Source: JBGOUJ01 sp041477005
GTDB taxonomy: Bacteria; Acidobacteriota; Terriglobia; Bryobacterales; JACQDG01
Direction of reading: 5' to 3'
Assembly (NCBI GenBank): GCA_041477005.1
Contig: JBGOUJ010000338.1
Coordinates: 1-8,510 of the forward strand
Length of the DNA: 8,510 nt
Below, in pieces: positions 1 through 5,573 of the stretch. Below the pieces are notes generated by a model, which made no database searches, was not told the DNA's origin, and was given only the letters and a program-made list of their open reading frames with translations. The number at the start of each line of letters is the position of its first letter. Within the stretch, counting starts at the first letter, position 1. The translations under genes were made by a program, and so were the position numbers.

Positions 1-392
1 CCATCCGCTTCCCAGACGTTGAAGGCCGCGTCCCACACGGCGATTTTGCCGCCGCGCATTACCCAAAACTCGCAGCCTCGCCCCTGCATTTGCCGCCCGG
101 TGACGCGATCCTTCCAGTCGCCCGTCCACTCCACGCCGATGATATTTCCGCTTACGGCACGAAGCGTTTTGTGCAACCGGTAACCCACCTGGCGGGCCAG
201 CCGCGCCTGCAGAAAGCGCTTGGCCTGCTCTATTCCCCGCATCTCCGGCTGCTCGGCAAACCGGATTGTCACGTCATCGGTAAACACCGAAAGAATCCGA
301 TCCAGATCGGCGCGGTTGAACGCATCCTCTGCAGATTGAACCGCAAGACGGGCCTCGTCGATCGTGATAGCTTCGACATCAAACTGCGGCAT
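1..392 (-). CDS. NTF2-like / SnoaL-like domain protein, C-terminus cut by window edge
   Basis: This reading frame starts at an ATG at 392-390 and stays open to base 1, giving 130 codons without a stop, so the C-terminus lies outside the window. A ribosome-binding site (AGGGGAG, about 399-405) sits six bases before the ATG and supports this start. The N-terminal helix (about residues 10-35, AEDAFNRADLDRILSVFTDD) is typical of the cone-shaped NTF2/SnoaL fold, in which an aspartate-rich helix precedes the first strand. Later segments (about residues 75-130, KTLRAVSGNIIGVEWTGDW and AFNVWE) resemble the strands of the DUF1348 branch of that superfamily. The fold is used both by small-molecule isomerases or hydrolases and by non-catalytic ligand binders, so no substrate can be named. 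No signal peptide is seen, so it is probably cytoplasmic. It follows fic by 46 bases on the same strand and may be co-transcribed with it. Confidence 0.72.
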   Translation of the reverse strand, partial: MPQFDVEAITIDEARLAVQSAEDAFNRADLDRILSVFTDDVTIRFAEQPEMRGIEQAKRFLQARLARQVGYRLHKTLRAVSGNIIGVEWTGDWKDRVTGRQMQGRGCEFWVMRGGKIAVWDAAFNVWEAD

Positions 393-438
393 ACGCGACT
401 CCCCTGGGGCTTCCCGTGGCCTTGCCAGGCCGCGACAG

Positions 439-1866
439 CTACAACTGGCTGCGCCAGAGCGCCAGGCCCTTTACAAGACCCCTCTCCAGCCACGGCCCGA
501 ACCTCTTCTCCACCTGGGCCGGGTCCTCCAGGTAGTTGATCTGAAACATCTCGTCGGAGGCCAGGTTCGCGGGCGTCCCCTCAACGAAAAAGAAAATCGA
601 CGCGGCCACCAGCCCGTGAAACTTCTCGCCGACCGCGTGGAAAGACACCACAATCGCGGCGGTGCGTTGGGTCTTGAGGTAGAGCTGGGCCCAAACGTGA
701 TAGTCATTGAAGTTGGCTGTGTACGGAAGCTGCCCAACGGCATCCCTGACCTCCTTGGACGGCGCCCCGCCACCCTGCGCGGATGAGAACTCGAAGCTAG
801 GCCCGGCGCTGGCCACCTCGGAGCTGAGCTTCCGGTTTATGTCGGCCATCCTTCTGACGGCAACCCCGAACAACCGCGCCGCCGTCTCTTTTGCTCGGTT
901 CCACTCGTTTGGAATACCCTGGCCCGTCTGAATCAGCCGGTGTCCGACGGCCGTGATGGCCTCGTCCACGGTTTGAGGTGGCTTCACTTGGTATGCCGCC
1001 TCGATCGCACTAAGGAACTCTCTCTTTTCCATCTGGGCAAGGAGCGACACCAGCGGCAGCAGATCTCCGCGGTCTGCGGTTTCGAGCGCTTCAATGTATT
1101 TCCCTCGGTCATCGCGTGTAATAACAAGCGGAAACCATCCATCTTTCAGGAAAATGACCGTCGCGATCGCCCTCGCCACCCGTCCGTTGCCATCCTCAAA
1201 AGGGTGGATCTGCGTGAAGACATGATGCAGCCACGCTGCTTCGACCTCGGTTGGAACGCCCCTGTTCCCGTGCCCCTGGTGCAGTGAGATCATCCGGTTC
1301 ATCTCGGAAGCGACATGCTCGGGCGGGCAATACTCGTGAATCGTTCCATTTGTTCGCGTCGGGTTGTTCGGGTGGGTCTTATAGAGCCCCTTTTCCAGCC
1401 GCTTCTGAACCTTATTTCCGAACTGGTCGACACCAATCACAGTATCCTGATGTCGCAAGAGAGCCGCGTGCAGCTCCTTGATGTATCCGGCTGTAAGCGA
1501 TCGCTCTCCCTTCACGAATGCGAACAACTCCTCGAGGACCTCTACGTGGTCCTGGATGATTCTGGCTACCCGCTCCGGATCATCCCCACCAGCCGACTCG
1601 CGAGAAATCAACGACGCCTGGATGCCACGGCCGATCAGCAGGCGGGTTACACCGCGGTCCACAGTGTAGACCCCCTCGATGACGCCGGTTTCGATCGCCC
1701 ACTCTCGGGCCAGCCGGGCGTTGAACTCGTCTAGTACCTCAGCCGCCGCGAGACCTTGGCTCTGCTCGGTCCAGACGCGATGCAACGCGTCGAGCTCGCT
1801 GTCGGTCAGTGCGCTGGGGTCGTCGGGCAGGTCAACCAATGGGCTCCACTTGTAATGCGTAGCCAT
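439..1866 (-). CDS. Fic family protein (probable AMPylase, class II with N-terminal inhibitory motif)
   Basis: This 475-residue protein carries the Fic catalytic loop HPFEDGNGRVAR at residues 221-232. His221 is the expected general base, Glu224 sits at the Asp/Glu position that binds metal, and GNGR forms the phosphate-binding nest. Proteins with this loop usually transfer AMP from ATP to a hydroxyl side chain of a target protein. At residues 60-65 the sequence TGVIEG fits the inhibitory pattern [S/T]xxxE[G/N], with Glu64 predicted to block ATP binding. That makes it an auto-inhibited enzyme of the class with an N-terminal inhibitory helix. The Fic core spans roughly residues 60-290. The last 180 residues contain no motif I recognise. 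The ATG at 1866 has a purine-rich stretch (GAAGAGAA) just upstream. It lies 60 bases after hyuB and 46 bases before the NTF2-like gene. No antitoxin-like small gene is next to it. The family call is firm; the AMP-transfer activity and the target are inferred. Confidence 0.93.
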   Translation of the reverse strand: MATHYKWSPLVDLPDDPSALTDSELDALHRVWTEQSQGLAAAEVLDEFNARLAREWAIETGVIEGVYTVDRGVTRLLIGRGIQASLISRESAGGDDPERVARIIQDHVEVLEELFAFVKGERSLTAGYIKELHAALLRHQDTVIGVDQFGNKVQKRLEKGLYKTHPNNPTRTNGTIHEYCPPEHVASEMNRMISLHQGHGNRGVPTEVEAAWLHHVFTQIHPFEDGNGRVARAIATVIFLKDGWFPLVITRDDRGKYIEALETADRGDLLPLVSLLAQMEKREFLSAIEAAYQVKPPQTVDEAITAVGHRLIQTGQGIPNEWNRAKETAARLFGVAVRRMADINRKLSSEVASAGPSFEFSSAQGGGAPSKEVRDAVGQLPYTANFNDYHVWAQLYLKTQRTAAIVVSFHAVGEKFHGLVAASIFFFVEGTPANLASDEMFQINYLEDPAQVEKRFGPWLERGLVKGLALWRSQL

Positions 1867-1926
1867 ATTCTCTTCGTCATCTTACCGGATCTCATCCACG
1901 GAGAACGCCGCGAAACAACAGCCCCG

Positions 1927-3492
1927 CTAGGCCGGGCCGACCCCGCCGAACCCTCCCCCGCCGGGCGACTCAATCGTCAACACGTCGCCGGCCTTGCACT
2001 CGAATCGCGCTTTCGAGGCAAGCCTCCTGCCGTTGAGCCGATTCCGCCCCGGTTTTCCCGGGGCCCCGCCCGCCAGCCCGTAGGGGCCGCGGCGGCGGCG
2101 ATCGGAAAGGATCGTGACCTCGGTATCGGTGAGCAGTTCGATCTGCTTGAGGATGCCGTCGCCGCCGCGATATCGCCCCGGCCCGCCCGAGCCGCGCCGC
2201 ACGCTGTAGCGGCGGACGCGCAGCGGATAAAAGTGCTCCAGCGCCTCCACCGGCGTGTTCAGGCTGTTGGTCATGTGGGTGTGGACGGCGCTCAAGCCCG
2301 GCGCGTTGGGCCGCGCCCCCATGCCGCCGGCGATCGTCTCGTAGTACGCGAACGGCTGGCCGGTCCGCGGGTCGATGCCGCCCAGGGTCAGGTTGTTCAT
2401 CGTCCCCGAGCTGGCCGCCGGAATCCGGTCCGGCAGCGCCTGCGCCAGCGCCCCGAGAACGGTATCGGTAATACGCTGGGACGTTTCCACGTTGCCCCCG
2501 GCCACGCCTGCCGGAAGCCGCGCGTCGACCACCGTGCCCGGCCGCGTGATCACCTCGATGGGCCGCATCAGCCCGGCGTTGTAGGGAACGTCCTCCGAGA
2601 CCAGGCACCGAAAGCAATACATCACCGCCGAGACGGTCACGGTCCGGTTGGCGTTCACGCTGCCCGCAACCTGCGGATCGGAAGCCGAGAAGTCGGCTGT
2701 CGCCCGGGAGCCGCCGATGTGCAGCTCACAATGGATGCGGATGGGCAACTCGGTGACGCCGTCGTCGTCCAGCCAATCCTCGAAGGAGTACTTCCCCGCC
2801 GGAATCTCGTCCAGCCGGGCGCGCAGGATGCGCTCGGTGTAATCCAGGAGCGCTTCGATGCGGCGCTCCAGTTCCGCGCGGCCATACTTCGACGTCGCCG
2901 CCAGCAGCCGCCGCTCGCCGACCCGCTGGGCGGCGATTTGCGCCCCCAGGTCGCCGCGCCGCTCCTCGGGCGTGCGGACATTGGCCAGCAGCAGCGCCAG
3001 GATCTCCTCGTCCATCTCGCCCCGCTTGAGCAGCTTCACCGGCGGGATGCGGATGCCCTCCTGATAAATCTCGCGCGAGAGCGGCATGGACCCCGGCGAC
3101 ATACCCCCGACGTCGGAGTGATGCGCCCGCGAGGCGACGTAAAACGCCGCCGGCTCGTCGTCGCGCAGGAAGACGCCGGAAACCGCCGTGATATCAGGCA
3201 GGTGCGTGCCGCCGCGGAACGGGTCGTTGAGAATGATGACGTCGCCCGGCTCCAGCCGCGCGCTGCGCGTGGCCTCTTCGACCGACGCCGGCATCGCCCC
3301 CAGGTGGACCGGCATGTGATCGCCCATGGCGATCGTGCGCCCCCGCGCGTCGTAGACGGCACAGGAGTAGTCGCGCCGCTCCTTGATATTCGGCGAAAAC
3401 GAAGTCCGCCGCAGGACGATCCCCATCTCTTCAGCGATGGAGACAAACAGGTTGCGAAAAATATCCATCTGGATTGAGTGAGTTTCAGCCAT
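1927..3492 (-). CDS. hyuB: Hydantoinase B/oxoprolinase family protein, HyuB-type subunit
   Basis: This is the partner subunit of an ATP-dependent hydantoinase/oxoprolinase-type enzyme (N-methylhydantoinase, 5-oxoprolinase or acetophenone-carboxylase-like). Numbered from the ATG at 3492 it has 521 residues, normal for the family. Family hallmarks run its whole length: RRTSFSPNIKERRDYSCA (about 28-45), NDPFRGGTHLPD (89-100), ASRAHHSDVGG (120-130, likely metal-binding His and Asp), ETIAGGMGARP (385-395), HMTNSLNTPVEALE (406-419), RRGSGGPGRYRGGDG (432-446) and the glycine-rich end ESPGGGGFG (508-516). The frame also extends to a GTG at 3516, but that codon lies inside an inverted repeat and adds residues (VPFWLFG) foreign to the family, so the ATG is preferred. 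An internal ATG at 3468 is also possible. Neither has a clear Shine-Dalgarno site, so translation may be coupled to hyuA, which ends 53 bases upstream. The substrate cannot be told from sequence. Confidence 0.93.
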   Translation of the reverse strand: MAETHSIQMDIFRNLFVSIAEEMGIVLRRTSFSPNIKERRDYSCAVYDARGRTIAMGDHMPVHLGAMPASVEEATRSARLEPGDVIILNDPFRGGTHLPDITAVSGVFLRDDEPAAFYVASRAHHSDVGGMSPGSMPLSREIYQEGIRIPPVKLLKRGEMDEEILALLLANVRTPEERRGDLGAQIAAQRVGERRLLAATSKYGRAELERRIEALLDYTERILRARLDEIPAGKYSFEDWLDDDGVTELPIRIHCELHIGGSRATADFSASDPQVAGSVNANRTVTVSAVMYCFRCLVSEDVPYNAGLMRPIEVITRPGTVVDARLPAGVAGGNVETSQRITDTVLGALAQALPDRIPAASSGTMNNLTLGGIDPRTGQPFAYYETIAGGMGARPNAPGLSAVHTHMTNSLNTPVEALEHFYPLRVRRYSVRRGSGGPGRYRGGDGILKQIELLTDTEVTILSDRRRRGPYGLAGGAPGKPGRNRLNGRRLASKARFECKAGDVLTIESPGGGGFGGVGPA

Positions 3493-3508
3493 ACCAAATA
3501 ACCAAAAT

Positions 3509-3579
3509 GGAACCACAGATGAACACAGATCGAACCGGGCGGTTTTTATCTGTGTTTATCTGTGTTCATCTGTGGTTCC
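3509..3579. repeat. Perfect 22-bp inverted repeat with 27-base spacer in the hyuA-hyuB junction
   Basis: The arms at 3509-3530 and 3558-3579 are exact reverse complements. The core of the left arm is ACCACAGATGAACACAGAT (3512-3530). The right arm is preceded by one more copy of its internal unit, giving three 10-base units of the form ATCTGTGTTY starting at 3548, 3558 and 3568, the last diverged. In the hyu transcript this would fold into a long, strong hairpin. The hyuA stop codon (3548-3546) lies at the base of the spacer, and the hyuB ATG is 17 bases past the left arm. From memory, peptides such as QMNTDKHR, which this element encodes, turn up in many spurious small reading frames of environmental bacterial genomes, so I read it as an interspersed element. 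No transposase is linked to it. Confidence 0.9.
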
Positions 3580-5366
3580 TGATTCGTTTTTCGCAATATC
3601 CGGTTCCCTGCCCCGTCCTCGTCGCTGTGCCAGCCCGTGGGAACATAAGTGCTGGAAAATGTCTCGGTGGCCGCGGGCGCCGCCGGGTCGAGCTTCTCCG
3701 TCACCCCGACCGCGCGCAGCCGGGCGGTCACCGCCTCGACTTCCCTGCCCTGGTGGTCGTAGCCGTAAAGCCGCCGGTGCTCCTCATCGAAACGTTCGCG
3801 CTCGGCATAGCGGACCGTGATCTCATACGACTGGCCCCGATAGCGCAGGTCGATCAGCCGCTCGCAAACCGGCGCCGCGAAGCCCATCCCGGCGAGCTCC
3901 TCCGCCGCCTGCCGTTCCATCTCCGCAAACGCCGGCTCCGGCGGCGCGCCCATCACCGAGCGGGAATAATCCCGCACACAATCGGCCACCAGCATTCCCA
4001 ACGCCGAGAGCACCCCCGCCTGACGCGGAACGAGCACGGTCGAGATCTCAAGACGGTCAGCCAGCTCGCAGGCGTGCAGTCCGCCGGCCCCGCCGAAGCT
4101 GACCAGGGCGAAATCGCGCGGATCGTGGCCGCGCTCGATCGAGACGGCGCGGATGGCCCGCTCCATGTTTGCGTTGGCCACTTCGACGATCGCCAGCGCC
4201 GCCTCGCGCGCCGTCACGCCGAGAGCCTGGGCGAGGCGCTCCAGGTAGCGCGCCGCCCGCTCCGGGTAGAGGCGCATGCGGCCGCTCAGGAATTTCTCCG
4301 GATCGATCCTTCCCAAGTGGAGGTTGGCGTCGGTGATGGTCACCTCGTCCCCTTCCCCGTAGCACGCCGGCCCCGGCGCCGCGCCCGCGCTCCGCGGTCC
4401 GACGCGCAACGCCCCGCCGGCGTCGATGCGGGCGATCGACCCGCCGCCCGCCCCCACCGAGTGGATGTTCAAAATGGGAACCCGAATGGGGAAGTCGCCC
4501 AGCTCCGACTCCTGGGTAAAGCCGGGCTGGCCATCAAAGAGCGACACATCGGTCGAGGTGCCGCCCATATCGAAACTGATAAGCCGCTCGAAGCCCGCCC
4601 GCCGAGCCACCGCCGCCGCTCCCAGCACGCCCCCGGCCGGGCCGGACTGGATCGTGTGAATGGCGCTGCGCGCCGCCATCTCCGCCGAGATCGATCCCCC
4701 GTTCGATTGCATGATCCGCAGCCGGGTCGGAGCGAGCGAGCCGGCCAGCCGCGCGAGGTAGCGCGCCATCAGCGGCGAGACGTAGGCGTTGACCAAAGTG
4801 GTCGAGGCTCGCTCAAATTCCCGATACTCAGGAAGTATTTGGTGTGAGAGAGATACAGAAAAACCATCAAGTGCTGCTTGAATGGCTAGCTCGTTCTGCG
4901 GATTGGCATAGGAGTGCAAGAAGCAGACCGCGACCGACTCGATCCTCCTTGCCTTCAGCTTGGCGGCAAGTTGCCGGGCCGCCTCGGGATCGACGGCCGT
5001 CAGGACCTGCCCGTCATAAAGCGTTCGCTCCTCGATACCAAAGGTCCACCGTGCCGGGACCAGCTCCGCCCGCCCGGGCGCCAGCAGGTCGTAAAGGTGT
5101 TTGCGATTCTGCCGGCCGATGCGGAGCAGGTCTTCAAAGCCCTGGGTGGTCACGAAGGCCGTCCGGGCGCCCTTCCGCTCGAGTAGCGCGTTGGTGGCGA
5201 CCGTCGAGCCGTGAACGATCTCCTCCGCCGCCAGCCCGGCAATCCCCTCGAGTATGGCGCGCGAAGGGTCGTCCGGCGTTGAGCGCACTTTGCGGGTCAG
5301 GATGCGCTCCCCGTCCCACCCGACGATGTCGGTAAACGTTCCCCCGGTATCGACCCCCAGCCGCAT
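3546..5366 (-). CDS. hyuA: Hydantoinase/oxoprolinase family protein, HyuA-type ATP-binding subunit, short C-terminus
   Basis: This 606-residue protein is the ATP-binding subunit that pairs with HyuB. It begins with the family signature MRLGVDTGGTFTDIVG (DTGGTFTD at 6-13), followed by HGSTVATNALLERKG (52-66), YVSPLMARYL (195-204), MQSNGG (219-224), SGPAGG (241-246) and DMGGTSTDV (266-274). These make the actin/sugar-kinase-like phosphate loops of the N-terminal and central domains. Then come GPACYG (332-337), SFGGAGGLHACELA (423-436) and GVLSALGML (451-459). The C-terminal domain is shorter than usual: after TARLRAVG (547-554) only about 15 residues precede SSTYVPTGW (571-579), where relatives usually have several tens more. 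The last ten or so residues (EPQMNTDKHR) are encoded by the inverted repeat, not by ancestral hyuA sequence. The ATG at 5366 gives the canonical N-terminus; no strong Shine-Dalgarno site is visible. No good minus-strand promoter was found upstream. It is the first gene of the hyuAB pair. Confidence 0.92.
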   Translation of the reverse strand: MRLGVDTGGTFTDIVGWDGERILTRKVRSTPDDPSRAILEGIAGLAAEEIVHGSTVATNALLERKGARTAFVTTQGFEDLLRIGRQNRKHLYDLLAPGRAELVPARWTFGIEERTLYDGQVLTAVDPEAARQLAAKLKARRIESVAVCFLHSYANPQNELAIQAALDGFSVSLSHQILPEYREFERASTTLVNAYVSPLMARYLARLAGSLAPTRLRIMQSNGGSISAEMAARSAIHTIQSGPAGGVLGAAAVARRAGFERLISFDMGGTSTDVSLFDGQPGFTQESELGDFPIRVPILNIHSVGAGGGSIARIDAGGALRVGPRSAGAAPGPACYGEGDEVTITDANLHLGRIDPEKFLSGRMRLYPERAARYLERLAQALGVTAREAALAIVEVANANMERAIRAVSIERGHDPRDFALVSFGGAGGLHACELADRLEISTVLVPRQAGVLSALGMLVADCVRDYSRSVMGAPPEPAFAEMERQAAEELAGMGFAAPVCERLIDLRYRGQSYEITVRYAERERFDEEHRRLYGYDHQGREVEAVTARLRAVGVTEKLDPAAPAATETFSSTYVPTGWHSDEDGAGNRILRKTNQEPQMNTDKHR

Positions 5367-5381
5367 GAGGCACCATGCTAA

Positions 5382-5395
5382 CAGGAAATTTCCTG
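5382..5395. promoter_or_regulatory. Perfect 14-bp palindrome in the divergent hyuA / DAHP synthase promoter region
   Basis: The sequence CAGGAAATTTCCTG equals its own reverse complement. It lies 15 bases before the hyuA start codon and overlaps by two bases the candidate -35 box of the DAHP synthase promoter. The place and symmetry suit a binding site for a dimeric regulator of one or both transcription units. No regulator gene lies in the window and the site occurs only once, so the role is a guess. Confidence 0.35.
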
Positions 5396-5424
5396 GACAA
5401 ACCGGGCGCCTCTCGGGCTATAAT
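5394..5424 (+). promoter_or_regulatory. Sigma-70-type promoter of the DAHP synthase leader
   Basis: A consensus -10 box TATAAT lies at 5419-5424. A -35-like TGGACA (five of six bases of TTGACA) lies at 5394-5399, with a rather long 19-base spacer. Transcription would start near 5431, only about five bases before the ATG of the aromatic-rich leader peptide. The perfect -10 box, and the leader and attenuator that follow at the right distance, make this the likely promoter. Confidence 0.7.
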
Positions 5425-5435
5425 GTTGTTTCGCG

Positions 5436-5492
5436 ATGCCGGCCTACGCCTACTTCTGGTCGTTTCGATTTACGGGCTTTCCCAGCCCGTAG
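5436..5492 (+). CDS. Aromatic-amino-acid leader peptide of the DAHP synthase attenuator
   Basis: This 18-codon frame, too short for routine gene calling, reads MPAYAYFWSFRFTGFPSP and ends in TAG. It contains two Tyr, four Phe and one Trp, so seven of 18 residues are the end products of the pathway whose first enzyme lies downstream. Residues 4-8 (Tyr, Ala, Tyr, Phe, Trp) are encoded at 5445-5459, on top of region 1 of the attenuator. The stop codon overlaps the first base of region 2, the position expected for a regulatory leader peptide. No Shine-Dalgarno site precedes the ATG, which lies only about five bases from the predicted transcription start, so it may be translated from a nearly leaderless transcript. 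The leaderless trpL of Sinorhizobium meliloti is a known parallel. The peptide itself probably has no other role, though this is not shown. Confidence 0.85.
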   Translation: MPAYAYFWSFRFTGFPSP

Positions 5493-5533
5493 AGTGGCGT
5501 AGGTTTTCGCGAGCGCTTCCAATCGACAAACCG

Positions 5534-5559
5534 AACCCACTCGAAAGAGTGGGTTTTTT
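5534..5559 (+). terminator. Intrinsic terminator of the attenuator (9-bp stem, GAAA tetraloop, T6)
   Basis: The arms AACCCACTC (5534-5542) and GAGTGGGTT (5547-5555) are perfectly complementary around a GAAA tetraloop. The six T residues at 5554-5559 overlap the end of the stem. It lies downstream of the promoter and 14 bases before the DAHP synthase start codon, so it can only act as a conditional terminator inside the leader; a terminator for hyuA would be on the other strand and side. The released RNA would be about 130 bases. Confidence 0.92.
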
Positions 5560-5563
5560 ATTT

Positions 5564-5570
5564 GAGGTGA
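5564..5570 (+). promoter_or_regulatory. Ribosome-binding site of the DAHP synthase gene
   Basis: GAGGTGA is a strong match to the end of 16S rRNA and lies directly before the ATG at 5574. It fixes that ATG as the start over the in-frame ATG at 5586. It begins four bases after the T-tract of the attenuator terminator and is single-stranded in both predicted leader folds, so control is expected on transcription and not on ribosome access. Confidence 0.85.
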
Positions 5571-5573
5571 GCC

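Larger units (their letters stand above)
5431..5573 (+). promoter_or_regulatory. Ribosome-mediated transcription attenuator of the DAHP synthase gene
   Basis: The leader can adopt mutually exclusive helices. Region 1 (5443-5450, CCTACGCC, inside the Tyr codons) pairs perfectly with region 2 (5496-5503, GGCGTAGG). A flanking TCGCGA pair (5431-5436 with 5507-5512) extends this helix, and a separate 8-bp hairpin (5471-5478 with 5484-5491) sits inside it. Region 2 can instead pair with region 3: 5492-5497 with 5537-5542, 5502-5506 with 5528-5532, and 5507-5509 with 5524-5526, 14 pairs in all. This destroys the terminator formed by region 3 (5534-5542) and region 4 (5547-5555). By the classical model, ribosomes stalled at Tyr, Phe or Trp codons cover region 1, the 2:3 antiterminator forms and the gene is read. 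Ribosomes that reach the stop codon (5490-5492) cover region 2 and termination follows. The pairings are read from the sequence; the mechanism is inferred by analogy with trp and phe leaders. Confidence 0.87.

Noticed and set aside
439..1866. Fic gene as the toxin of a toxin-antitoxin pair
   Set aside because: No small antitoxin-like gene is adjacent, and the inhibitory motif is inside the Fic protein itself.
1756..3477. 573-codon open frame on the plus strand opposite hyuB
   Set aside because: It is antisense to a gene with continuous family motifs, is rich in Arg, Pro, Ala and His as expected of a GC-rich shadow, and resembles no family.
3493..3516. Upstream GTG start extending HyuB by eight residues
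   Set aside because: The codon lies in the inverted repeat, there is no ribosome-binding site, and the added residues are absent from the family pattern.
3474..4847. 457-codon open frame on the plus strand opposite hyuA
   Set aside because: Its N-terminus is translated inverted repeat and the rest is the shadow of hyuA.
5431..5573. T-box or metabolite riboswitch as the leader mechanism
   Set aside because: No T-box sequence (TGGNACCGCG-like) or known riboswitch core is seen, while the aromatic-rich leader frame and the alternative helices explain the terminator fully.
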